From positions 21,048-85,047 of the forward strand of contig NC_022001.1 in the NCBI RefSeq assembly GCF_000444875.1: 64,000 bases of DNA. Reading direction: 5' to 3'. This document shows, in pieces, positions 41,520 to 49,511 of the stretch; positions within the stretch are counted from its first letter, which is position 1, and each line of letters starts with the position of its first letter. Origin of the DNA: Streptomyces collinus Tu 365 (GTDB lineage: Bacteria > Actinomycetota > Actinomycetes > Streptomycetales > Streptomycetaceae). A program made the translations under genes and the position numbers. The notes under the pieces were generated by a model. That model saw nothing but the letters and a program-made list of their open reading frames with translations. It made no database searches and was not told where the DNA came from.

Positions 41520-41672
41520 ATGACCGCACCACCCCCGCCCCCCGACCCCCCACGGCGTCCGCGCCGCTCGCCCCACCGCGCCTACCTGACGCACCTGCTG
41601 CGGGGGCTGACGTACGGCACCGGCACCGCCGTCACCGGCCTCCTGGCCTACTGGATCCAGCAACGGATCTGA
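41520..41672 (+). CDS. 50-residue membrane peptide of the sigma operon
   Basis: ATG at 41520 with CCAGGAG nine bases upstream, 40 bp after the partner gene. A Pro/Arg-rich start (MTAPPPPPDPPRRPRRSPHR) is followed by one membrane helix (GTGTAVTGLLAYWIQQ). A frameshifted copy lies at 50338-50497. Being third behind a sigma factor and its partner suggests a membrane output or sensor. Confidence 0.7.
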   Translation: MTAPPPPPDPPRRPRRSPHRAYLTHLLRGLTYGTGTAVTGLLAYWIQQRI

Positions 41673-41769
41673 TCCGGGCCCGCCAGACCACAGGGACCGC
41701 CCGGCACCGAACGAAGCCGTGCGGGCCCTGCGGGTCCCTCGCCCGGATGTCACGTCGCCCCGGGAGACG

Positions 41770-42005
41770 GTTGTCAGGCGCCGCAGTGGGTGTCGTTGTT
41801 GCGGAGGCTGTGGGTGGTGTCGTACGACCACCCCTGGGCTGGCTGGACATTCAGCGTCGGGTGGGGCTCGCGCGAGACATTGCACGTCACTCTCGTGGCA
41901 CCGGAGCTGGTGGTGGAGGTCGGCGTTGACGTCGTCCGTGACAGTGCAGGTCGGTGATGGCATTCGGCACGCTGGCACCGGGCGCGCGCAGACATGTCGC
42001 CCATA
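41770..42005. pseudogene. Chimeric scar: peptidase-inhibitor 3' end fused to DNA ligase 3' end
   Basis: On the minus strand, 41774-41820 encodes DTTHSLRNNDTHCGA, almost the C-terminus of the I36-type protein at 50.6 kb (DTTHSLRNNNTPCGA). On the plus strand, 41820-42005 encodes HPWAGWTFSVGWGSRETLHV, then PELVVEVGVDVVRDSAGR, stop codons, then WHRARADMSP, matching the end of the ligase at 28.8-29.8 kb. The two partial genes meet tail to tail at about 41820. Neither is functional. Confidence 0.75.
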
Positions 42006-42260
42006 GACGTCCCGGCCCTTGACGCTCGGGCCGGGGGCTGCCGATGGCGGGCGTCGTCGACGCCGTGGCCATATCCGCAATCGGCAGCGGCCCGCGTGGG
42101 TATGCTGATGGACGGTTGTTACTGCAGCCACCGTCAGCGGAGCCGGCCCGGACCCGTTTCTGCGTCTACGGCGGAAAGAAGTGGATGCTTCGTCAGTGAT
42201 TTGACTCTTGTCGTCTGTCGGCGCGTTGGTCCGGGTCGTCGTGCCGCAGAAGGATTCGCT
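42006..42260. other. Intergenic stretch, no gene seen
   Basis: This lies between the ligase remnant and the 690-residue gene. Frames here run through the remnant and lack a ribosome site until AGAAGGA just before 42261. Presumed promoter region. Confidence 0.4.
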
Positions 42261-44333
42261 ATGTCTCGCGACAAGACAGCGCGGCTGCGCATGGACTACA
42301 CCGGTGAGCCATACAGCGCCGCTTTCCGCTGGTACCGCAGCCGCGGCCTGTTCAACGGGCTCGTGCCCGACGCCGAATCACCCCAGCAACAGGTGCTGGA
42401 AGCCTGCGTGCTCAGGTCACTGGCCCGGCCAGCCCCGTCAGGGCTCCCGCTTCTTGTCTCTTCAGGAACGGCCTTCGGCCTGGAAGGCGTCTCCCCGGAC
42501 GTGGACACTTTGTTCCTGCGGCCGGCGGGTGACCTCGTCGCCCAGGTCCTCGCGCGTATCCTGCCGTCGGCCGCAGCCGCTGGCGTGGTGGGCGTGCCGG
42601 GGCTTCGTGCCCAGGTCAGCCGTCGTTCTGGCCTGACGGTGGGGCGAATCGGGGAACGTGCGGTGATTGAGGTCCAGCCGAGCCGCACCGGAAGCGTTCA
42701 GGCAGCGCAGGAGGATCTCCAGGAAGCCGCCGAGCTCGTCACGGCTGCTGGACTGACCCCGCTGTGGAGCAACACAGGACTCGCGGAGGGCGAGAGCGAG
42801 GCGTGGGACCGGCTTCGTGGGGAGAGCGCGGACGCGGCGTTGTGGAGCACGGCGCTGCGCAGAATTGGTCTTTTCGTCGCCGAGTCCCCGGACTGGACCC
42901 GGCGCGGCCCAGCTCCAGAGGAAGTGGCCGGGCCCAGGCCGGCGAGGATCCGCCCGCGTCCCGTCAGCCCCGGCAGCCGGGTCACCGGCGTGGTCGCTGT
43001 GACCTCCGGTTCGGGCCGGGGCGGTCTGGGCTGTACGACAGCGGCCGTGGCTCTCGCTGGAGCACTCGCACGCAGCGGCGCGGCCGTGGGCATGCTCGCC
43101 GGACAGGACAACCCAAATGGAGTCCTCTCCTTCCGTCCAAAACCCCGGGGCACGGCGCCCGACGGCTGGTACGACCTGGTGGCGATCGACGGCGGTGGCA
43201 CCGTCCGAGCCTCCGCCGTGCCCCAGAGCGCGGACGCAAGCGAGATGATCGCCCGGGCACGCACCATGTTCGACATCGTGATCATCGACGCCGGGCACGG
43301 AGACTTTCCACACGGCCAGTGGACCGCCTTCGCCGACGTAACCGTGGCGCTGGTGCCCCACGAAGAGCGGCACTGGGCCGGAGCGCAGCTCGTCGATAGC
43401 CGTCCCGACCGCATCCGATTCCTCGCGTGGCTGGACGACGCGTTCAACCGGTTCAACCGCGCCGGCGGCCGCCGTACGGAGCAGCTTGAGAAGCTACTGG
43501 CGTTCCTCGACGAGGAATTCCTCTTCTACGTAACCGGCCGGGAAGCCGACGGTGACGCCGCGGTCTACGACGCCTCCGATCCCGAGGACGCCGAGCAGTG
43601 GTGGTCGTCCTACGCCCTCGCGGACCAGATTGACCCCGACGAGGAAGATGCCGACGAGGACGACGGCCTGTCGTTGCCCACCGAGGAGGAAGCGCCGTTT
43701 CTGGACGAGTGGCGGGCTGACTTTCTGTCGTTTCTGGCCGAAGAGGGCGCGCGCCGCCACGCTGCCATGTGGGCACAGGCGGCGGCACAGTGGGCCGACC
43801 GCAGCAAGGACCGCAACCTCAAGCGGCTCTGGCCCGGCCAGGGCGAAGGCACTGAGGTTGCGCAGGAGTTTGCTGTCGCCGTGGAGAAGGACGCGATCAG
43901 GGAATGGGGCCTGCATGTGTGGCAGTCGCAGTTCCCCGTGTGGGAAGCCGCGCGTAAGGCCGGCGACGACCTGCTGCAGCCGTGGGCTCACCTGCTGGAG
44001 ACCGTTGCTCTGCCCCGCGACCCGAAAGAGATCGCCACCCACCTGCGCGGCCAACTGCGCGGTCTGCCTAGCACGCCAACCGTCGTGGCCCTGGCGCGTG
44101 CTGAGAACAGGCTCGGCTCGGACCAGTTGACGGCGGTGCGTGACGTGCTGATGGACGACGGCTACGCCGGTCTCGTAGTGCTCCCCGAACTGCCGGTGTT
44201 CTCCGAGTTGCCCAGCAACATCGGCCGAGTGGCAGAGCGGGCGGGCGAGGCGGCAGCCGCCGCGAACCGCCTCGCGCACGTCGTCACCAACACCCTGCGC
44301 GAGGTATCCCGCACACGAGGCTCCCGCCACTGA
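42261..44333 (+). CDS. Large ParA-like protein with a degenerate P-loop
   Basis: 690 residues from the ATG at 42261, with AGAAGGA six bases upstream. Residues about 1-240 are unfamiliar (YSAAFRWYRSRGLFNGLVPD and others). At about 247-262 the motif SGSGRGGLGCTTAAVALAGA stands where ParA/MinD proteins have KGGVGKTT: both lysines are gone. Later YDLVAIDGGGTV and FDIVIIDAGHGDFPHGQW mimic ParA motifs. Acidic (DPDEEDADEDDG) and long helical regions make up the C-terminal half. It is probably a non-hydrolysing or re-purposed ParA-fold protein. No parB-like gene adjoins it. Confidence 0.7.
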   Translation: MSRDKTARLRMDYTGEPYSAAFRWYRSRGLFNGLVPDAESPQQQVLEACVLRSLARPAPSGLPLLVSSGTAFGLEGVSPDVDTLFLRPAGDLVAQVLARILPSAAAAGVVGVPGLRAQVSRRSGLTVGRIGERAVIEVQPSRTGSVQAAQEDLQEAAELVTAAGLTPLWSNTGLAEGESEAWDRLRGESADAALWSTALRRIGLFVAESPDWTRRGPAPEEVAGPRPARIRPRPVSPGSRVTGVVAVTSGSGRGGLGCTTAAVALAGALARSGAAVGMLAGQDNPNGVLSFRPKPRGTAPDGWYDLVAIDGGGTVRASAVPQSADASEMIARARTMFDIVIIDAGHGDFPHGQWTAFADVTVALVPHEERHWAGAQLVDSRPDRIRFLAWLDDAFNRFNRAGGRRTEQLEKLLAFLDEEFLFYVTGREADGDAAVYDASDPEDAEQWWSSYALADQIDPDEEDADEDDGLSLPTEEEAPFLDEWRADFLSFLAEEGARRHAAMWAQAAAQWADRSKDRNLKRLWPGQGEGTEVAQEFAVAVEKDAIREWGLHVWQSQFPVWEAARKAGDDLLQPWAHLLETVALPRDPKEIATHLRGQLRGLPSTPTVVALARAENRLGSDQLTAVRDVLMDDGYAGLVVLPELPVFSELPSNIGRVAERAGEAAAAANRLAHVVTNTLREVSRTRGSRH

Positions 44334-44369
44334 CGGATACGCAAGCCCGCTTCGGGCGCGCAGCCAGGC

Positions 44370-44505
44370 GACGAACCTAGGTGGGGAATGTCGCCCGGCT
44401 GCAGCTCGGGTCGGGTGCGGTGGAAGCGGGCGGGGTCCCCACCGGCCGCCCGCGTCGCGGGCGACGTCGACGCCGACTTCGACCACGAGGTCTGGGCTGC
44501 TATCC
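44370..44505 (-). pseudogene. DNA ligase 3'-end fragment
   Basis: The minus strand reads PDLVVEVGVDVARDAGGRW, then after a frameshift HRTRPELQPGDIP, matching the ligase C-terminus at 28.8 kb (PELVVEVSVDVARDGAGRW, then HRARPDLSPADVP). It is cut off on the right by transposase sequence at about 44505. It is the second stray copy of this gene end. Confidence 0.7.
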
Positions 44506-44988
44506 ATCCGACACCTACGACGACGAATGGGCGCTCATCGAGCCCCTGCTTCCGGTCCCGGCCTGCGAGACCCCCACCGGGGGACGCCCGGAAAAGCATC
44601 CGCGGCGCGAGATCGTCGTCGCGATCCGCTACGTCGTCGACACCGGCTGCAAGTGGCGGGCCCTGCCCAGCGACTTCCCGCCCTGGCGGACCCGCTACGG
44701 CTTCATGGCCCGCTGGGCCGCAGCCGGCATCGTCGGACAGATCCACTACCAGCTCCGCAAACGCATCCGACGCGAGATGGGCCGGGCGCCCGGCGCGGTT
44801 GCCACCGTCATCGACTCCCAGTCCGTCAAGGCCGCGGAGACCCTCGGCAGGGACAGCCGGGGCTACGACGGCGCCAAGAAGATCAACGGGCGCAAGCGCC
44901 ACCTGGTCGTCGACACCAAGGGCCTGCCGCTGTTCGTCATGGTCACCCCGGCCGACATGACCGACCGCGACGCAGCGAAAGAAGCCCT
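44506..44988 (+). pseudogene. 3'-truncated IS5-family transposase
   Basis: YPSDTYDDEWALIEPLLPVP, PRREIVVAIRYVVDTGCKWR, VIDSQSVKAAETLGRDSRGY and KINGRKRHLVVDTKGLPLFV are classic IS5-group transposase sequence. The frame holds one D of the DDE triad region but stops at MTDRDAAKE, before the conserved C-terminal half. No start codon or inverted repeat is seen, and it joins directly to another transposase fragment. Confidence 0.85.
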
Positions 44989-45101
44989 TCGTCAACGGCC
45001 TCGAACGCGATCTCGCCGCCGTCACCGCCGGCCTCAAGCGTCAGATGTACGGTCGGGCCGGATTCGGCCTCTTGCGGAAACGAGTCTTGCTAGCGTCCTG
45101 A
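44989..45101 (+). pseudogene. ISL3-like transposase C-terminal fragment with internal deletion
   Basis: PFVNGLERDLAAVTAGL runs directly into KRQMYGRAGFGLLRKRVLLA and a stop. In ISL3-type transposases a segment of about 20 residues with a Gly-x-Val-Glu-Gly motif separates these two blocks; here it is absent. It is fused to the IS5-type fragment, so both are dead. Confidence 0.65.
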
Positions 45102-45109
45102 CGAGCCTG

Positions 45110-45607
45110 TCACGAGCTCTGCTGGAGTCGCTCCGCAGCCTGAGCAGGGGTGTCGTAGTAGCCAGGCCGTGCCAGCAGGACCGAGCTGAAGTGGTAGCCC
45201 TGCTCTTCCTCGGGCTCATCGTCGGCTGCGAATGGACGCCAGAAGCTCAGCAGCAAGTCCGGGGCAATCAATGAAGCATCGTCGTCATGGTCTTCCTCGA
45301 TCGAGGTGAACTCGCCCATGCGCTGGACAACCTCACGGGCCGGAAGCGCGAACACGTCCACACCCTGATACAACACTCGGTCCGTCTGGGACGACGGCCT
45401 TCCCAACTCGATGGCCTCAAGCATGTCTCGCATGCAGTGAATGCTGATCATCAGCCCGCTGGGACGGAAGACGTGCTGCCCCGGCCGATCAGACTCCGAG
45501 ATCGCAGAGAGATCGCGGAGCGAGTCCAGCGCCGCGTTGGCCGCGTGCCGAGTCATGCCGATCTGCAACGGGCCAACGCCAGTCGGTGGGGCGAGGTCGA
45601 AGTCCAT
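45110..45607 (-). CDS. Small soluble protein, immunity-like
   Basis: 165 residues from the ATG at 45607. The sequence begins with VGPLQIGMTRHAANAALDSL, a pattern seen in small Streptomyces proteins where a GMT motif and a repeated alpha/beta unit suggest an immunity or chaperone-like fold. FRPSGLMISIHCMRDMLEAI and VVQRMGEFTSIEEDHD follow. No catalytic motif. It faces the transposase scar and has no obvious operon partner. A toxin gene it might neutralise is not seen next to it. Confidence 0.65.
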   Translation of the reverse strand: MDFDLAPPTGVGPLQIGMTRHAANAALDSLRDLSAISESDRPGQHVFRPSGLMISIHCMRDMLEAIELGRPSSQTDRVLYQGVDVFALPAREVVQRMGEFTSIEEDHDDDASLIAPDLLLSFWRPFAADDEPEEEQGYHFSSVLLARPGYYDTPAQAAERLQQSS

Positions 45608-45811
45608 GTGGGCATGATCCCAAACAGGTCTGTCAACGAGTCACGAAGGGCCATCCAGTCCCGGCAGGTTGTAGAGCGTGAGAGCTCCACAGAAGTTGGA
45701 CCAGAACCCGAGTTTGGGCAGCGTTTGTTGATCGCAGAACCAGAAAATGTCGATGAAAACTGACACCGGTCATCGGCAACTCGCTCCGCTGGTCGCTGGT
45801 TCGCGCCAGCC

Positions 45812-46648
45812 TCACCCGACCTTCTGCAGGGCGCGTTCGCGGCGCGCGGCGATGCTGGAGCCGGACTCCCTGCGCGCCATCCTGCGCAGCACGATCGGTG
45901 CCACGAGCAGGCCGAACACCGCCCAGGCGCCCAGTACGCCGACCGTCTCCAGGTGCCGCCATGATTCCCCGATCTCGACGGCCTCAGCGTCGGACGGCAG
46001 CAATGCGGAGCGCATACCCAGGCCGAGCCAGTAGACCGGGAATACCTGGGCGATCCACTGCAGCCACTCCGGCAGCGCGGTGACGGGGTAGAAGATGCCC
46101 GAGATTGCGATCATCCCGAGGACGGGCAGCTGGATCAGCCCCTGCGAGCGTGCGCTGGTGAACACCGAGCTGAGTATGGCGCCGATCGGCAGGGTGGCCA
46201 CCATGCCGATCACCACGACCCAGGCAAGACCCAGCCACGCGTCCACACCGAGGTCGAGCCCGTCGACGAGGAACAGCCCGGGGATCAGGAAGATCATCAG
46301 GTCGGCGAGCAGTCCACCGGAGACCGAGAGGACCTTGCCGATGAGGTAGCCGACCATGCCGTGGGGGGTGGCCTTGGCGCGCAGGAGAGTGCCGTCCTCG
46401 CGCTCCGCAGTGAGCAGCTGGCTCATGCTGACCATGCCGAAGGAGGCGTTCATGCCCAGGATGCTCGGCAGCGCGAGGGTGCCGAGCAGCAGCCCTGTGC
46501 TCCCGAACTCCACGTCGCGCATGAACCACAAGGCGCCCAGCATCAGCAGTGGCCAGAGCAGGTGGCTGGACAGCTCCGCTCCGTTGGTGAACGACTGGCG
46601 CAGCTCGATCAAGCCGCGCGTCAGGCCGGCGCGTATCGCACAGGTCAT
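45812..46648 (-). CDS. ABC-2-type transporter permease
   Basis: 278 residues; its ATG overlaps the stop of the ATPase gene. Six membrane helices are visible, including SHLLWPLLMLGALWFM, LPSILGMNASFGMVSM, LGLAWVVVIGMVATLPIGAI and LPVLGMIAISGIFYPVTALP. The last matches the ABC-2 signature region of drug or lipid exporters. It is the membrane part of an exporter with the adjacent ATPase. Last gene of a four-gene operon led by an HTH regulator. Confidence 0.88.
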   Translation of the reverse strand: MTCAIRAGLTRGLIELRQSFTNGAELSSHLLWPLLMLGALWFMRDVEFGSTGLLLGTLALPSILGMNASFGMVSMSQLLTAEREDGTLLRAKATPHGMVGYLIGKVLSVSGGLLADLMIFLIPGLFLVDGLDLGVDAWLGLAWVVVIGMVATLPIGAILSSVFTSARSQGLIQLPVLGMIAISGIFYPVTALPEWLQWIAQVFPVYWLGLGMRSALLPSDAEAVEIGESWRHLETVGVLGAWAVFGLLVAPIVLRRMARRESGSSIAARRERALQKVG

Positions 46649-47502
46649 CGTGAAGCCTCCGCCTCGTGCACGAGCGCCAGATACGTCTGTTCCAATGAGG
46701 CGCGGTGGACTTCGAGTTCGCTGATCTTCTCGCCGTGCTGCTGGAAGAGCGTGCGTACGAAGTCGGTCGACTGCGGCGTCGACCGGCTGAAGCGCTGCTC
46801 GCCGTGCCGCCACCGCACGCGGTCCTCGCCGGCGATCTGCCGGGCCAGTTCGTGCGGCGTGCCGTCGGCGACGATCCGCCCGCGGTTGAGGATCACGATG
46901 CGGTCGGCGAGCTTCTCCGCCTCGTCCAGATCATGGGTGGTCAGCAGGACCGTGGTGTCCAGGCGGCGCACCAGCTCGTGGAACTCGCGCCTGGCCTGAG
47001 GGTCGAAGCCGGTCGTGGGTTCGTCGAGGAACAGCACGTCGGGGCGGCCGACGATGCCCAGCGCCACGTCCATGCGGCGCCGCTGCCCGCCCGACAGGGT
47101 TCTGATCTTCTGGTCGGCTTGCGCGGTCAGGCCGACCGCGTCGACGAGCTCGTCCGGCTCCCACGGGGTGCGTGCGCAGCAGGCGTAGTAGGAGGCCTGG
47201 TGGGCGAGGAGTTCGCGGACCCGCCACTTGCCGTGGTCGCGCCAGGACTGGAGCATGACGCCCACCCTGGCGCGCCACCGCTCGTCGGCGTGTGCCGGGT
47301 CGGTGCCGAGCACCTGCACACGGCCGGCCGAGCGCAGGCGGAAGCCCTCGAGGATCTCGATTGTGGTGGTCTTTCCCGCGCCGTTTGGCCCCAGTAATGC
47401 CACCACTTCGCCTGACTGCACCCGGAACGTCACGTGGTGCAGGATGTCGGCGCTGCCATACCGCATACTTAGCCCCTCGACGCTCAGGGCGGCCTGCGTC
47501 AC
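46645..47502 (-). CDS. ABC transporter ATP-binding protein
   Basis: 285 residues from a GTG. Walker A GPNGAGKTT (Lys44), signature LSGGQRRRMD, Walker B DVLFLDEPTTG and switch TTHDLDEAE are complete, so it should hydrolyse ATP. The C-terminal part has the extra helical region of DrrA-like exporters. It overlaps its neighbours by 4 bp on both sides (GTGA and ATGA). It powers export by the ABC-2 permease; the substrate is unknown. Confidence 0.92.
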   Translation of the reverse strand: MTQAALSVEGLSMRYGSADILHHVTFRVQSGEVVALLGPNGAGKTTTIEILEGFRLRSAGRVQVLGTDPAHADERWRARVGVMLQSWRDHGKWRVRELLAHQASYYACCARTPWEPDELVDAVGLTAQADQKIRTLSGGQRRRMDVALGIVGRPDVLFLDEPTTGFDPQARREFHELVRRLDTTVLLTTHDLDEAEKLADRIVILNRGRIVADGTPHELARQIAGEDRVRWRHGEQRFSRSTPQSTDFVRTLFQQHGEKISELEVHRASLEQTYLALVHEAEASR

Positions 47503-47963
47503 AGCTCGCCCCGTACCCGCTCGATGAGCTCGGCCCGGTCCACGCCCGCCAGGGTGAGGGCGCGCGGGACCGTGCCGACCTCCGCCTGGAGGACGCCGAG
47601 CAGCAGGTGGCCGGAGCGCAGGTCCTTCTTGCGGTGCATGGTGGCCATCCGCTCGATGGCGAGCTTGGACGAGGCGCCGAGCCGGGGGTGGCGCGTGGGT
47701 TCCTGGGTCGCCCGCGGCAGGTCGAAGTCGTCGAGCGATACTCCGGCTGCAGCCAGGCTGTGCGCGAACTCCCGGTGCAGGGCGTCCTTGAGCGTTTCGT
47801 AGCCGAGGCCGGCGGCGTATAGCGCGCGCTGTGCGTCGGTGCCGTCCTGGGCGGCCACCGCCAGCAGCAGGTGGTGCGCGTCGATGGTGGCCGAGCTGTC
47901 TTCTTTGGCTTCGACCTCGGCCTGGTCCATGACTGACTGGAGGTACGTGTCGAACTGGCTCAT
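47499..47963 (-). CDS. Stand-alone Clp N-terminal (ClpN) domain protein
   Basis: 154 residues. Two ClpN half-repeats are clear: ATIDAHHLLLAVAAQDGTDA and DLRSGHLLLGVLQAEVGTVP. No AAA domain follows. ClpN domains bind substrates or adaptors of ClpC/ClpA; alone, one may act as a sensor or adaptor. It is coupled to the HTH gene before it (ATGA, with GAGGAGGCGAGG) and to the ATPase after it. It may link export to proteolysis or stress, which is inference from the operon. Confidence 0.85.
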   Translation of the reverse strand: MSQFDTYLQSVMDQAEVEAKEDSSATIDAHHLLLAVAAQDGTDAQRALYAAGLGYETLKDALHREFAHSLAAAGVSLDDFDLPRATQEPTRHPRLGASSKLAIERMATMHRKKDLRSGHLLLGVLQAEVGTVPRALTLAGVDRAELIERVRGEL

Positions 47964-48175
47964 CCTCGCCTCCTCAATGTGACTCCGGCGGCGATGAGCC
48001 GCTTGGCGTGCTTCTTGTAGACCGCCTGGCGCGTGATGCCGAGTGCCTCGGCGACCTGCGGCCAGCCCCAGCCGGACCGCATCGCCTGTTCGACGGCGGC
48101 GTCTTCAAGCTGATCGGCCAGGCGGCGCAGGGCGGCGACGGCCGCAAGTGCGTCCGCGGGATCATTGCTGGACAT
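47960..48175 (-). CDS. Small HTH regulator of the ClpN/ABC operon
   Basis: 71 residues. The helical N-terminus (ALAAVAALRRLADQLEDAAV) is followed by an HTH, WPQVAEALGITRQAVYKKHA. The gene probably represses its own operon. Its start has no Shine-Dalgarno, and a plausible -10 (TACGGT) lies about 7 bp before the ATG, so the mRNA may be leaderless. Two dyads flank the promoter (see 48179-48222). Confidence 0.8.
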   Translation of the reverse strand: MSSNDPADALAAVAALRRLADQLEDAAVEQAMRSGWGWPQVAEALGITRQAVYKKHAKRLIAAGVTLRRRG

Positions 48176-48178
48176 AGA

Positions 48179-48222
48179 AGCAACCGTAGTTGACTAATCG
48201 AATCGAAGCAACCGAGGTTGCT
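48179..48222. promoter_or_regulatory. Promoter with two AGCAACC dyads
   Basis: AGCAACCGAGGTTGCT (48207-48222) has 7-bp arms around GA. AGCAACCGTAGTTGACT (48179-48195) is an imperfect second copy. Read towards the HTH gene, TTGCTT and TACGGT form candidate -35 and -10 boxes 17 bp apart, each within a dyad. This suits autorepression by the HTH protein. Confidence 0.65.
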
Positions 48223-48455
48223 AAACTTGCTCAGGCGGTCCGTAGCCGGGACGCGGCTACGCCCCAGGTTCGGCAGGCGCGGGTGCCTCCACACCGACGC
48301 CGCAGCCCTGACCGGAACTACGGCGCCGACGTGGTGACCGATCCAGGGCGGGCGTTACGTCCTACGCCGCGGCCGGATCGCGTCCCGGGACCCTGGCGAC
48401 CGCGTCGACGCCGGGGTGGGCGTACCGAGGGGCGGGAGCGGGCCGGCAGCGCTAC
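48223..48455. other. Intergenic stretch, no gene seen
   Basis: Arg/Pro/Gly-rich frames without a ribosome site. Possibly the decayed 3' continuation of the tap-like remnant. Confidence 0.35.
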
Positions 48456-48780
48456 GTGTCCGTTCACCGCGGCTATAGAGACGCCGAGCCGGAAGGGGCC
48501 GGGGACGGTCTGGCCGCCCGAGTCGTAGGGCAGGACGTCCGGCGGGCTGGGGCCGTCGGCGGCGTACACGGCGCAGTCGGAGAAGAACGCGACGGGATAC
48601 TGTCCGGTGGCGGCGGCGAGGGCGATCATCTTGCGGTGCATGTTGATCCGGGCCCCGGAGATCACGGCGGCGCGGATGTCGGGCCGCCAGGCGGGCCGGG
48701 CCAGGGCGGGCCAGGCCTGCCCCGGCCAGCCGCCGCGCGCCTTCTCCTGCAGGGCAGGCGGAGGCGCGCGTCATCTGCCG
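48456..48780 (-). pseudogene. Fragment resembling a telomere-associated (Tap-like) protein
   Basis: The minus strand encodes ISGARINMHRKMIALAAATG, then QYPVAFFSDCAVYAADGPSP and DVLPYDSGGQTVPGPFRLGV, after which the sense is lost. From memory, this pattern (Arg-Asn-x-His-Arg-Lys, SDC-x-VYAADGPSPxDxLP, PGxFRLG) recurs in large replication or telomere proteins of Streptomyces linear replicons. Both ends are missing. The assignment to Tap is tentative. Confidence 0.45.
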
Positions 48781-48796
48781 CTGGGGCGGTCGGCGG

Positions 48797-49195
48797 CTAC
48801 TGGTCGGGGTGGACGGCTTGGACGCCGGTGCCCGCGTACGCCTTGGGGGTCAAGGTGAGCAGGAATCGTCCGCTGGGGTGGGCGGGGGAGGGTCGGGCGG
48901 CGTGGATGGCGTGGACGGCTGCCCAGGAATGTCCGAAGCGCAGCAGTTCGGTGGCGGTGACCGCGGCGTCGGTGTCGAACGCCTCGATGCGGATGAACCG
49001 CAGGCCTTTGATGTAGCCGAGCAGTCCGGGCCGTTCGGTGTCGCCGGCCGTCAGCGACAGTACGGGGGCGGACAGGTCGCCGAGTCCGCCGGAGGCCTGG
49101 ACGTAGAACGCGGCGACCGCCTCGTTGAACGGGTCCTTAGGGTCGTACAACGCACCCGCGGTCGTGTGGTCCAAGACGACCGCGATCCCCGCCAC
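48797..49195 (-). CDS. PIN-like toxin candidate
   Basis: 132 residues from a GTG whose first base is the last base of the antitoxin's TAG. It begins IAVVLDHTTAGALYDPKDPF, with an early Asp after a hydrophobic strand as in PIN nucleases, and ends AVHAIHAARPSPAHPSGRFL, LTLTPKAYAG. Other PIN acidic residues are less clear, so activity is uncertain. The tight pairing with a ribbon-helix-helix protein makes a type II toxin-antitoxin role likely. Confidence 0.6.
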   Translation of the reverse strand: MAGIAVVLDHTTAGALYDPKDPFNEAVAAFYVQASGGLGDLSAPVLSLTAGDTERPGLLGYIKGLRFIRIEAFDTDAAVTATELLRFGHSWAAVHAIHAARPSPAHPSGRFLLTLTPKAYAGTGVQAVHPDQ

Positions 49196-49470
49196 TATGC
49201 GGCCGCCTGCGGGTGGTGCGCTGCGCCGCCCAGACGCTCCAGCAGGGCCTTGGCCTTCGCCTCGGCTTCCGGGCTCGGCGCGGTGCCGAGGGCGGAGGCG
49301 AGCTCAGCGCGGGCCAGCTCGGCGCGCTCGGCGTACTCGGCCTGCGTCGGAGTGCCCTGCGCGAGGTCCTCCACCAGGCCACGAATCGTGGTGCCGTGCT
49401 CGGCCGCCAGCTGGGCGAGCCGGTCCCGCGCGGCCGTGCTCACCTTGATACTCGTCTCGTCTGCTGCCAT
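49195..49470 (-). CDS. Ribbon-helix-helix antitoxin candidate
   Basis: 91 residues. ETSIKVSTAARDRLAQLAAE, then HGTTIRGLVEDL, is the Arc/MetJ ribbon-helix-helix fold: a DNA-contacting strand, then two helices. The C-terminal helical tail (QAEYAERAELARAELASALG) would wrap the toxin. It overlaps the toxin start by one base. Such pairs repress their own promoter and stabilise plasmids. Confidence 0.75.
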   Translation of the reverse strand: MAADETSIKVSTAARDRLAQLAAEHGTTIRGLVEDLAQGTPTQAEYAERAELARAELASALGTAPSPEAEAKAKALLERLGGAAHHPQAAA

Positions 49471-49511
49471 AGCACCACTCTACCGCGCTCCTCTACCGCG
49501 GGTAGAGGGTG

